Source: Lacticaseibacillus manihotivorans DSM 13343 = JCM 12514
Lineage (GTDB): Bacteria; Bacillota; Bacilli; Lactobacillales; Lactobacillaceae
Length of the DNA stretch: 41,921 nt
Reading direction: 5' to 3'
Assembly (NCBI RefSeq): GCF_001435035.1
Contig: NZ_AZEU01000102.1
Location: 1-41,921 of the forward strand
Shown piece after piece: positions 8,704 to 15,592 of the stretch. Made by a program: the position numbers and the translations under genes. Each line of letters starts with the position of its first letter. Position 1 is the first letter of the stretch. The notes beneath the pieces were generated by a model that made no database searches, was not told where the DNA came from, and saw nothing but the letters and a program-made list of their open reading frames with translations.

Positions 8704-9594
8704 ATGGCACAAGCAGATTTATTGTTACCGCAATGGGCAAGCATTGACCCTGATCGTCAAAAATTTATTTTGCAACAACTCACGCGGTACTTCTTAAGTC
8801 CGTTATTGTCCGTGGACGCCTTAGTGCCGGTGTCCGTGGATTATTTTGGGCAAACATTGAACACCTTTGATACTTTGATCGGGGGGCAGTGGTTACGGTT
8901 TGTGCCAGGAGCCTTGCAAGTGCCACTAGGCGTCGATCGCGAGGATTCAGCGACGAAGGCATTGTTGGCTCAACTCCCTGACGCTCAACTTTCGCCAAAA
9001 CGTTATGTCGATATCCCACCGATGTTAGTCGCGCGCCAAGCAATCCCGGTTTCTGAACAAGTGATCGGGCAAGTGAACTTATTGACGCATGTTTTTCGTG
9101 GGAATCATTTTGCCTATGTGCCGTATAAACCAACTGTTTTGGCCTTGTTGAATCGTCATGCTGATAGCTTAGATCCCGATGCTGGGTCATGGCCACCGAT
9201 CCTTGAAAGTGGCCATGTTCGTTTGATCCAACAAAGTGCGCATCATTATCAAGTGCGCTTGGTGCATGATTGGACGGCGCAGTCCTTGATCAAAGCGCTT
9301 GGCGGATTCGGCCAAAGTTTGCCCAATGAAGATCAGTATGAATACTTGCAAGGTGGCGGCATCGCGCAAGTCTTCCCATGGGGTAATCAAAACCTTGATG
9401 AGCTTCCAGCCTATCTTCCCAACCGCTTCGGATTAACCGTGAAAACTAGTGACACCGCGCCGGAATTATTACTGGTTGGCCCAGATAAGCGTGGGGAAGG
9501 GTTGTTGCAATGGTCGCCAGCTTATCGTGCTGTTGAAGATGTGCCATTTATCCAGCACTCTTATCGTCCTGTAACGTTGATCACCGTGGACTGA
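8704..9594 (+). CDS. Uncharacterised protein with FGE/sulfatase-modifying-factor-like motif
   Basis: This 296-residue, probably cytosolic protein has no signal peptide or membrane segment, and I recognise no named family over its whole length. Its C-terminal third (about 205-270) contains EDQYEYLQGGG, then VFPWGN, then PNRFGL. These resemble in order the EWEYAARGG / PWG / N-FGL signature of formylglycine-generating (SUMF1/EgtB-like) folds. The later RGGSW and Cys-containing part of such enzymes is missing, so catalysis is doubtful. The likeness is my pattern reading, not a search result. The start is set by GGAGTGGGG before the ATG at 8704; the upstream in-frame codons lie inside the terminator hairpin. 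Structured element A begins six bases after the stop codon. Confidence 0.75.
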   Translation: MAQADLLLPQWASIDPDRQKFILQQLTRYFLSPLLSVDALVPVSVDYFGQTLNTFDTLIGGQWLRFVPGALQVPLGVDREDSATKALLAQLPDAQLSPKRYVDIPPMLVARQAIPVSEQVIGQVNLLTHVFRGNHFAYVPYKPTVLALLNRHADSLDPDAGSWPPILESGHVRLIQQSAHHYQVRLVHDWTAQSLIKALGGFGQSLPNEDQYEYLQGGGIAQVFPWGNQNLDELPAYLPNRFGLTVKTSDTAPELLLVGPDKRGEGLLQWSPAYRAVEDVPFIQHSYRPVTLITVD

Positions 9595-9599
9595 GTGAG

Positions 9600-9791
9600 G
9601 TGTCGGTGGGTTCCTGGTCGGGATGGAGCAAGCTGGCTGGCACGTGGTGAGATTCATGTTGGCGGCTTACCGCCTACATGAACCCGCAGGTGGAGATCCA
9701 CTTGACTCATGAGCGCAGCGAATGAATCAAGTTAGCTCCGCCGAGGACCCTCACCTCGTGCCGGCCTGCCTACGGAACTTCTACCGGTCAC
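9600..9791 (+). repeat. Structured intergenic element, copy A
   Basis: One of four related 188-192-bp elements. The closing stem pairs GTTCC with GGAAC and continues through GCTGGC/GCCGGC and CACG/CGTG segments. Arm 1 is TTCATGT-T-GGCGG-CTTA-CCGCC-T-ACATGAA (9653-9682). The linker CCGCAGG follows. Arm 2 has GGTGGAG/CTCCGCC at its base, then the invariant internal loop ATCCAC (9696-9701) and GTTAG (9731-9735), then TTGACTCAT/ATGAATCAA. It is capped by GAGCGCAGCGA. It begins in the 3' flank of the preceding gene and ends 15 bases before the -35 of the alaS promoter. No target-site duplication is visible. Confidence 0.8.
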
Positions 9792-9806
9792 ATACAACAG
9801 CGCCCA

Positions 9807-9835
9807 TTGACACGACCCGGCGGTATCCGTATAAT
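9807..9835 (+). promoter_or_regulatory. Consensus sigma-70-type promoter of alaS
   Basis: TTGACA (9807-9812), 17 bases, TATAAT (9830-9835): a perfect consensus promoter. Transcription should start near 9842 and include the T-box leader. Confidence 0.93.
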
Positions 9836-9841
9836 GACGTC

Positions 9842-10050
9842 GTTAGGATATGCAAGTGATGACTCCGATCCACAGGAAGTCGCGATAAATTGAGAACGCG
9901 GCGACGGTAGTGACTTGTGCTCCCTGATCGACAATTAAACATTAATCAATGAAGTGGTAAACGATCAACATCGTTGCAAACAAGGTGGTACCGCGCGCAA
10001 GCGTCCTTGAATTGCAGCGGTGTTTTTATGTCTAAAACCACAAATTCTAG
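9842..10050 (+). promoter_or_regulatory. T-box leader (alanine) of alaS
   Basis: The conserved T-box core AGGTGGTACCGCG is present near 9986-9998. Downstream CGTCC and ACCGC/GCGGT arms with a T run can form the competing terminator just before alaS. Stem I contains GATGA, and CAAGT/ACTTG arms flank a likely specifier loop. The best specifier candidate is GCT at 9919-9921, an alanine codon, which matches the downstream gene. Uncharged tRNA-Ala would stabilise the antiterminator and allow alaS transcription. The class is clear; the exact specifier position is less certain. Confidence 0.9.
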
Positions 10051-10059
10051 GAGGAACTC

Positions 10060-12702
10060 ATGAAGCAACTCAACTCAGCTCAGATCCGGCAAATGTTTCT
10101 GGACTTTTTCAAGTCAAAAGGCCATGACATCGAACCATCTGCCAGCTTGATCCCAGTCAATGACCCATCTTTGTTATGGATCAACTCAGGCGTGGCCACG
10201 TTAAAGAAGTATTTTGACGGTTCTGTGATCCCTAAGAATCCTCGGATCACCAACGCCCAAAAATCTATTCGGACTAACGATATTGAAAATGTCGGCAAAA
10301 CCGCTCGCCATTTGACGTTCTTTGAAATGCTGGGGAACTTCTCAGTTGGTGATTACTTTAAACCAGAAGTGATTCCGTGGGCTTGGGAATTTTTGACCTC
10401 TGACGAATGGTTAGGCTTAGACAAAGACAAACTCTACGTCACCGTTTACCCAAAGGATACGGAAGCCAAGCGCATTTGGCATGAAGTCGTGGGCTTGTCT
10501 GAAGACCGCATTTTTGATGTGGAAGACAACTTCTGGGATATCGGTGTCGGTCCTTGTGGTCCCGACTCTGAAATCTTCTTTGATCGTGGCCAAAGCTTCA
10601 ATGATATCGCCGAAGACGATCCAGAAAACTACCCTGGTGGCGAAAACGAACGCTACGAAGAAATCTGGAACATCGTGTTCTCAGAATTCAACCACTTGCC
10701 AGATGGCCGCTATGTCGACCAACCGCATAAAAACATTGATACCGGCATGGGCTTGGAACGTTTGGTTTCGGTTATTGAAGGTACTCGCACTAACTTTGAA
10801 ACCGACTTATTCATGCCGATCATTGAAAAAACGGAAAGCTTATCTGCTGGCAAAAAATACAATGCCAACGATAAAGATGACGTTTCCTTCAAAATTATCG
10901 CTGACCATGCCCGGACGGTGACCTTTGCCATCGGCGACGGTGCTTTGCCATCTAACGAAGGCCGTGGCTACGTGTTGCGTCGCTTGATCCGTCGCGCCGT
11001 TTTAAATGGGAAGAAACTCGGCATCGAAAAGGACTTCTTGTATCAATTAGTCCCAGTGGTCGGCGAAATCATGCAAAGTTACTACCCAGAAGTGTTAAAG
11101 AACAAAGACTTCATTGAAAAAGTCATTCGTTCTGAAGAAGCGCGCTTCCGTGAAACCTTGGATGCCGGCGTCACCATGCTCAACCAAACCATTGCGAAAG
11201 TTAAAGCGGATGGCAAAACCGTGATCCCTGGCGCTGATGCCTTCAAGTTGTTTGATACGTTCGGCTTCCCAGTGGAAATGACTGCCGAACTCGCCGAAGA
11301 TGATGGCTTGACCGTCGACATGGACGGTTACAAAGAAAACATGCAAGCCCAACGCGACCGTGCGCGTGCTGCTCGTGGGGATGCGCAATCCATGGGTAAC
11401 CAAGATAAGTTACTCATGAGCATTGAAACCGCCTCGAAGTTCACTGGCTGGACGGATACCGATGATGATGCCAAGTTAATGAACATTATCGTCGATGACA
11501 CCTTAGTTGATCACGTTGAAGCAGGCGTGGCGCAAGTGATTTTTGGTCAAACGCCATTTTATGCTGAAATGGGTGGCCAAGTTGCCGACCATGGGGACAT
11601 CGTGGATGAAAATGGTGCCGTGGTTGCCAAAGTCACTGACGTTCAACATGCGCCAAACGGCCAAAATTTGCACACGGTTGACGTTGAAGGTCACTTGGAA
11701 ACTGGTGCCACTTACCACTTGCAAGTTGAACTCACTCGCCGTCAAAAGGTTTCCATGAACCATACCGCGACCCACTTGTTGGATACCGCTTTGCGTCAAG
11801 TCTTAGGCGATCATACCCATCAAGCTGGTTCCTTAGTTGAACCTGACTACTTACGGTTTGACTTCACCAACTTTGGCCAAGTTACACCAGAACAACTCAA
11901 ACAAGTTGAAGAAATTGTTAACACCCAGATCTGGCGCGCCTTGCCGATCACTTGGAAAGAAATGCCGATCGAAGACGCCAAAAAAGAAGGCGCCATTGCC
12001 ATGTTTGGTGACAAGTACGGCGACACCGTCCGTGTTGTGACCATCGGCGACTTCAACAAAGAATTCGATGGTGGCACGCATCCAACCAACACCAGTGCGT
12101 TAGGCTTATTCAAGATCACTGGTGAATCTGGGATCGGGGCTGGCACCCGGCGGATCGAAGCGGTCACTTCTAAAGAAGCGTTTGAATACTTGACCCATCA
12201 AGAAAACTTGTTGAACCAAGTCGCTCAAGTTGTGAAGTCTGAACAACTCGACGCAGTGCCGGCTAAAGTCGCAAGTTTGCAAAGTGATTTGAAAGCTGCC
12301 CACAAAGAAGTGGAAGCCTTACAAGCGAAGTTGGCTTCTCAACAAGCTAGCGGCTTGTTTGATTCCGCAGAGCCTGCAGGCAAGTATTCGTTGATCAAAG
12401 CCCAACTCAAAGTCGCAGGCATGAACGAGTTGCGGCAACTGGCTGACCAATGGAAGACCAAGAATGCTTCTGATGTCTTAGTTTTGGCTACTGAAGCTAA
12501 CGACAAAGCCAACTTGTTAGTCGCAGTATCAGATGCAGCCATCAAGCAAGGCGTCAAGGCCGGCAACATCATCAAAGCCATTGCGCCTAAAGTGCAAGGT
12601 GGCGGCGGTGGTCGTCCCGACATGGCCCAAGCTGGTGGGAAGAACCCTGCTGGGATTCCAGATGCACTGGCTGAAGCCGTTAAAGTATTAGCTGAACTGT
12701 AA
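10060..12702 (+). CDS. alaS: Alanyl-tRNA synthetase
   Basis: This 880-residue class II synthetase has the usual order. The catalytic domain carries motif 1 near FKSKGH and motif 2 [17 protein letters not shown]. The tRNA recognition region, editing domain and C-terminal C-Ala/DHHA1-like glycine-rich segment ([15 protein letters not shown]) follow. The editing-site histidines are His568 and His572 (HTATH), and the second metal-binding half is DGGTH (670-674). At residue 670 this protein has Asp where E. coli AlaRS has the zinc-ligand Cys666. The gene is controlled by the T-box upstream. AGGAGG precedes the ATG. Confidence 0.98.
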   Translation: MKQLNSAQIRQMFLDFFKSKGHDIEPSASLIPVNDPSLLWINSGVATLKKYFDGSVIPKNPRITNAQKSIRTNDIENVGKTARHLTFFEMLGNFSVGDYFKPEVIPWAWEFLTSDEWLGLDKDKLYVTVYPKDTEAKRIWHEVVGLSEDRIFDVEDNFWDIGVGPCGPDSEIFFDRGQSFNDIAEDDPENYPGGENERYEEIWNIVFSEFNHLPDGRYVDQPHKNIDTGMGLERLVSVIEGTRTNFETDLFMPIIEKTESLSAGKKYNANDKDDVSFKIIADHARTVTFAIGDGALPSNEGRGYVLRRLIRRAVLNGKKLGIEKDFLYQLVPVVGEIMQSYYPEVLKNKDFIEKVIRSEEARFRETLDAGVTMLNQTIAKVKADGKTVIPGADAFKLFDTFGFPVEMTAELAEDDGLTVDMDGYKENMQAQRDRARAARGDAQSMGNQDKLLMSIETASKFTGWTDTDDDAKLMNIIVDDTLVDHVEAGVAQVIFGQTPFYAEMGGQVADHGDIVDENGAVVAKVTDVQHAPNGQNLHTVDVEGHLETGATYHLQVELTRRQKVSMNHTATHLLDTALRQVLGDHTHQAGSLVEPDYLRFDFTNFGQVTPEQLKQVEEIVNTQIWRALPITWKEMPIEDAKKEGAIAMFGDKYGDTVRVVTIGDFNKEFDGGTHPTNTSALGLFKITGESGIGAGTRRIEAVTSKEAFEYLTHQENLLNQVAQVVKSEQLDAVPAKVASLQSDLKAAHKEVEALQAKLASQQASGLFDSAEPAGKYSLIKAQLKVAGMNELRQLADQWKTKNASDVLVLATEANDKANLLVAVSDAAIKQGVKAGNIIKAIAPKVQGGGGGRPDMAQAGGKNPAGIPDALAEAVKVLAEL

Positions 12703-12720
12703 AACTGAATTTTAAATTTT

Positions 12721-12779
12721 TGATCATCAACGCATCGGTAAAATTCGACATGATTGATGCCGATTAACGTTGGTGATCA
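12721..12779 (+). other. Long imperfect hairpin after alaS
   Basis: TGATCATCAACG (12721-12732) pairs with CGTTGGTGATCA (12768-12779) with one G-T wobble. An inner ATCGG/CCGAT pairing lies between. There is no T run after it, so it is not a classical terminator. It sits 18 bases after the alaS stop codon and just before element B. Confidence 0.55.
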
Positions 12780-12785
12780 GTAGAC

Positions 12786-12974
12786 GCGATTGGGGATTGG
12801 GACGGAGGCTGGCCGTCGTTGCATAGTGGAAAAGCAGTTGGCGGTTTACCGCCTACTGCTTTCCGCAGGTGGAGATCCACTTTAGTTAGGAGCGTAGCGA
12901 GTAACTGAAGTTAGCTCCACCGAGGACATTCACTATGCAGCGATGAGCCAGCCGGAGTCCCAAGCCCAAATCGC
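12786..12974 (+). repeat. Structured intergenic element, copy B
   Basis: The closing stem is long: GCGATT/AATCGC, GGG and TTGGGAC pairings, a symmetrical GGA/GGA internal loop, GGCTGGC/GCCAGCC, then CGTTGCATAGTG/CACTATGCAGCG. Arm 1 is AAAGCAGT-T-GGCGG-TTTA-CCGCC-T-ACTGCTTT (12831-12862). After the linker CCGCAGG, arm 2 has GGTGGAG/CTCCACC, the invariant ATCCAC (12875-12880) and GTTAG (12910-12914), and TTTAGTTA/TAACTGAA. Compared with copy A, most helices differ in sequence but still pair. It lies between alaS and the reoL promoter. Confidence 0.82.
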
Positions 12975-13026
12975 CAACCAATTGTGACAAAACCTTGGTA
13001 ACGCTTGCGAAAATCCGCGCGGTTCA

Positions 13027-13055
13027 TTGTGCTTTTTGGCATTATCAAGTAGAAT
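13027..13055 (+). promoter_or_regulatory. Promoter of reoL-ruvX-yrzB
   Basis: TTGTGC (13027-13032), 17 bases, TAGAAT (13050-13055), 34 bases before the reoL start codon. Confidence 0.6.
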
Positions 13056-13088
13056 AAAGATGAATTGGACAGAATAGAGGTGTTAGGA

Positions 13089-13349
13089 ATGAGCACATTA
13101 GATCAAACGGTCCACTTTGACTTTCACGATAACGACCCGAAGAACGTTCACGAAACCCTTGAAACGGTGTACAACTCCTTAGAGGAAAAAGGTTACAACC
13201 CGATCAACCAAATTGTCGGTTACTTGATTTCCGGCGACCCAGCTTATATCCCGCGCTACAACGATGCTCGTAACTTGATCCGCAAGCACGAGCGCGACGA
13301 GATCATTGAAGAGCTCGTTCGTAACTATCTTGGCAAGGTGAAAGACTGA
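13089..13349 (+). CDS. IreB/ReoM family regulatory phosphoprotein (UPF0297, YrzL)
   Basis: This 86-residue cytosolic protein carries the family pattern: FDFHDN early, the helical [28 protein letters not shown], and [25 protein letters not shown]. Members are substrates of the PASTA Ser/Thr kinase. In Enterococcus (IreB) and Listeria (ReoM) they control cephalosporin resistance and MurA turnover; the phosphorylated Thr is near the N-terminus, and STLDQTVHF offers such residues. The ATG at 13089 follows AGAGGTG and is preferred over the in-frame codon at 13065. Its stop overlaps the ruvX start (TGATG), so the two are translationally coupled. This gene pair order is conserved across Firmicutes. 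Confidence 0.93.
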   Translation: MSTLDQTVHFDFHDNDPKNVHETLETVYNSLEEKGYNPINQIVGYLISGDPAYIPRYNDARNLIRKHERDEIIEELVRNYLGKVKD

Positions 13350-13783
13350 TGCGATTAATGGGCTGTGACGTCGGCTCTAGAACTGTCGGCGTGGCTTTAA
13401 GCGATCCGCTCGGTTGGACCGCCCAAGGCCTTGAGATCATTCGCATCAACGAAGACAAAGGGCAGTTTGGCCTCGATCGTGTGGCGGAAATCGTCAAAGA
13501 ATACGAGGTCACTGGCTTTGTCTGCGGCTTGCCCAAAAACATGAACAACACCCAAGGCCCTCGGGCTGAAAAAGCGCGCGAGTATGGGGCGATGTTGGAA
13601 GAACGTTTTGGCTTGCCGGTTGATTTTACCGACGAGCGCTTGACCACGGTTGAAGCGTCTCGCATGTTGATTGAAGAAGCCGACACCAGCCGTAAAAAGC
13701 AAAAAAAGGTGATCGACAAGCTCGCTGCGCAAATGATCTTACAAAACTATTTAGACGGACATGGCAAATTGACCAAGCAATAA
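13349..13783 (+). CDS. ruvX: Putative Holliday junction resolvase / pre-16S rRNA nuclease YqgF
   Basis: This 144-residue RNase H-fold protein is of normal length. The first catalytic Asp is Asp7 in [16 protein letters not shown], and the second acidic motif is in [10 protein letters not shown] near residue 95. A C-terminal segment ([16 protein letters not shown]) supplies the last conserved helix. YqgF is implicated in 16S rRNA 5'-end processing and was also proposed as a junction resolvase; sequence alone does not decide between them. It sits between the IreB-like gene and the DUF1292 gene, 14 bases before the latter. Confidence 0.93.
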   Translation: MRLMGCDVGSRTVGVALSDPLGWTAQGLEIIRINEDKGQFGLDRVAEIVKEYEVTGFVCGLPKNMNNTQGPRAEKAREYGAMLEERFGLPVDFTDERLTTVEASRMLIEEADTSRKKQKKVIDKLAAQMILQNYLDGHGKLTKQ

Positions 13784-13797
13784 CCAAGGAGGCCCTT

Positions 13798-14109
13798 ATG
13801 GCAGAACAAGAAAACGTCAAACCAGGTGCAGACGACCAACAAATCACGTTGATCGATGACAAAGGCAACGAAGAATTATACCAAGTGCTGTTTACCTTCG
13901 ACTCTGAAGATTATGGCAAGTCTTATGTGCTGTTGTACCCAGAAAGCGCCAGCGACGATGAGGAACTCGAGATCCAAGCGTTCTCCTTTACCCCAGATGC
14001 CAATGGCGACGCTAGCCAAGGTGATTTATACCCGATCGAAGACGATGATGAATGGTCGATGGTCGAAGAAGTGTTGAACACTTTCTTAGCTGACGAAGAC
14101 GAAGACTAA
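13798..14109 (+). CDS. DUF1292 family acidic protein (YrzB)
   Basis: A small, very acidic, soluble 103-residue protein of unknown function. It has the DUF1292/UPF0473 pattern: [33 protein letters not shown] and a Glu/Asp-rich C-terminal half with [23 protein letters not shown] precedes the ATG. It is the third gene of the conserved cluster with the IreB-like gene and ruvX. A strong terminator follows directly. Confidence 0.93.
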   Translation: MAEQENVKPGADDQQITLIDDKGNEELYQVLFTFDSEDYGKSYVLLYPESASDDEELEIQAFSFTPDANGDASQGDLYPIEDDDEWSMVEEVLNTFLADEDED

Positions 14110-14114
14110 ACCAG

Positions 14115-14137
14115 AAAGCGGCCTTGTGCCGCTTTTT
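14115..14137 (+). terminator. Rho-independent terminator after yrzB
   Basis: AAAGCGGC (14115-14122) and GCCGCTTT (14128-14135) with a five-base loop, then Ts. It ends the reoL-ruvX-yrzB unit. Confidence 0.92.
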
Positions 14138-14152
14138 GTGTGGACCTGAATA

Positions 14153-14340
14153 GGGACGAAAATCGGTGAACGCCAACCAAAAGTACTCTGGCGGGCTGGT
14201 CATGGAACGCAATGTCGCTCGTCGAAGCTAACTCGCAAAAACCGCGAGTGGATCTTCTTCTCGCTGGATTCTAAGCGGTAAACCGCTAAGAATCCCACGG
14301 CTGATGATCAGCCCGCCGCCGCACTTTTGGTCTCCGTCCC
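14153..14340 (-). repeat. Structured intergenic element, copy C (minus strand, divergent)
   Basis: Read on the minus strand this matches the other copies in design. It starts GGGACGGAG and closes with CGTCCC at its 3' end. The closing stem also pairs ACCAAAAGT/ACTTTTGGT and GGCGGGCTG/CAGCCCGCC. Arm 1 is GGATTCT...GCGG-TTTA-CCGC...AGAATCC (14266-14295). Arm 2 keeps the invariant ATCCAC (plus-strand GTGGAT 14248-14253) and GTTAG (plus-strand CTAAC 14228-14232), between GAAG/CTTC and TCGC/GCGA helices. The helix sequences share little with A, B or D, so pairing and the fixed loops identify it. It lies 135 bases from copy D in opposite orientation. Confidence 0.72.
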
Positions 14341-14474
14341 CCGATTTTCTGGGTTCATGTCCCTTCACGACGGATTAAACATGCAACGATCATGATGCCG
14401 GTTTTAGGGCGATTATTATTTTCGTATCGTTCAGGCAATTCATTTTCATCATTTAATGGACGAGGTACTGTCAA

Positions 14475-14666
14475 GGTGGTTTGCACTTGGGACGGAGGCT
14501 GGCCACTGCGCCATAGTGAGAGCACTGTTAGCGACTTATCGCTTACAGTGCTCCGCAGGTCGAGATCCACTTTGTCAATGAGCGAAAGCGAATTGTCAAA
14601 GTTAGCTCGGCCGAGGACCCTCATTATGGCGCAGTGAGCCAGCCGGAGTCCCAAGGGCAAACCACC
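14475..14666 (+). repeat. Structured intergenic element, copy D
   Basis: The closing stem pairs GGTGGTTTGC with GCAAACCACC (one mismatch follows) and CTTGGGAC with GTCCCAAG. The GGA/GGA internal loop, GGCTGGC/GCCAGCC and CACTGCGCCATAGTGAG with its 3' partner follow. Arm 1 is GAGCACTGT-T-AGCGA-CTTA-TCGCT-T-ACAGTGCTC (14520-14553). The linker is CCGCAGG. Arm 2 has GGTCGAG/CTCGGCC, invariant ATCCAC (14565-14570) and GTTAG (14601-14605), TTTGTCAAT/ATTGTCAAA and a GCGAAAGC cap. It ends about 30 bases before the likely zapA promoter. Confidence 0.82.
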
Positions 14667-14695
14667 CGATTTAGCAGTGCTTTTGTAAAGTTACA

Positions 14696-14724
14696 TTTCA
14701 TGGTAAAATAGTCTGGTATATTAT
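14696..14724 (+). promoter_or_regulatory. Candidate zapA-cvpA promoter
   Basis: TTTCAT (14696-14701), 17 bases, TATTAT (14719-14724). An overlapping TATATT at 14717 is an alternative -10. The match to consensus is moderate. Confidence 0.4.
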
Positions 14725-14740
14725 CGAGGAGGCAAGCCTT

Positions 14741-14980
14741 TTGACCGAAGAAAAGCGGCGCTTTAAAGCCGAAATTGCAGGTAAGTCGTACACCATCATC
14801 GGCCCTGGGTCGACGGCGCATTTTCAAGCGACCACGGAGTTGCTCAACCAACAACTCACCCAGATCCAAAAATTAGCGCCAGACTTATCCTTGCAAGACG
14901 CTGCGGTACTATTGGCTTTTAATGCCTTGTCCGATCAAGTCAAAGCCAAAGTAGCGCAACAGTTAGAAGAGGATAATTAA
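14741..14980 (+). CDS. zapA: Cell division protein ZapA
   Basis: This 79-residue protein has the ZapA pattern: an N-terminal beta strand region (KRRFKAEIAGKSYTI) and a long amphipathic helix for dimerisation (about 30-79). ZapA bundles FtsZ filaments at the division site. It starts with TTG at 14741, fixed by GAGGAGG seven bases upstream. Its stop codon overlaps the cvpA start (TAATG). It is shorter than B. subtilis ZapA by a few residues. Confidence 0.88.
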   Translation: MTEEKRRFKAEIAGKSYTIIGPGSTAHFQATTELLNQQLTQIQKLAPDLSLQDAAVLLAFNALSDQVKAKVAQQLEEDN

Positions 14981-15519
14981 TGCTATCGTTGATCGTTGTG
15001 GCCATTTTGGCGTATTGTTGTTACTCCGGCGCGCGGCGCGGGATGTGGTTACAAGGCGTCCATGTGGTGGGATATTTATTAAGTCTAGTACTGGCGCGGT
15101 TCACCTACCTGCCGTTGGGCGTCTTTATGACGCAATGGGTGCCGTATCCCAGTGCGACTGAACAAAGTAAATTTGTCTTTTTCACGCATCAAGTCGGGCT
15201 GACCTTAGACCATGCCTTTTATAATGGCGTGGCGTTTGTGTTCATGTTGATGGTCGGCTGGCTGATCACGCGGTTTGTGGCGATGTGGTTTCATGACCTG
15301 ACTTATCGCAAAGCGGATGAAACCATGAGCGCAGTGATCGGTGGTGCGATGAATTTTTTGATGGGGTATTTATTTGTTTTCCTGATTTTGTACTTGCTGG
15401 CGTTGATTCCAGTGTCAGGGATTCAAGACATGTTGGCGCATTCTGGCATTGCTTCGGCGATCGTGCGCTATACCCCAGGCTTGACGCAACTATTCACGAA
15501 TTTGTGGATCGTGGCGTAA
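14980..15519 (+). CDS. cvpA: CvpA family membrane protein
   Basis: This 179-residue integral membrane protein has about four hydrophobic segments, at roughly residues 2-35, 65-105, 118-145 and near the end. The start is LSLIVVAILAYCCYSGARRGMWLQG, where GARRG after the first helix is typical of CvpA/YshB. CvpA is needed for colicin V production in E. coli; in Gram-positives its role is unknown. It is coupled to zapA by overlapping codons and lies 73 bases before mutS2, an order (zapA-cvpA-mutS2) conserved in Firmicutes. Confidence 0.88.
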   Translation: MLSLIVVAILAYCCYSGARRGMWLQGVHVVGYLLSLVLARFTYLPLGVFMTQWVPYPSATEQSKFVFFTHQVGLTLDHAFYNGVAFVFMLMVGWLITRFVAMWFHDLTYRKADETMSAVIGGAMNFLMGYLFVFLILYLLALIPVSGIQDMLAHSGIASAIVRYTPGLTQLFTNLWIVA

Positions 15520-15592
15520 TGTTAATTCGACGGCAATTCACGGTGGTGACACCGGGTGTTGACGTCGATTTTTTTCGCGTTTTGGAGGAATT

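Noticed and set aside
14392-14637. 81-residue open frame across the gap before zapA
   Set aside because: It runs through structured element D, has no ribosome site and no recognisable protein pattern.
9600-14666. Elements A-D as ordinary rho-independent terminators
   Set aside because: They are far longer than terminators, branch into two arms and lack a T run after the closing stem.
9600-14666. Elements A-D as MITEs with target-site duplication
   Set aside because: I compared the bases flanking each closing stem and found no direct repeats. Without them the mobile reading is unproven, though not excluded.
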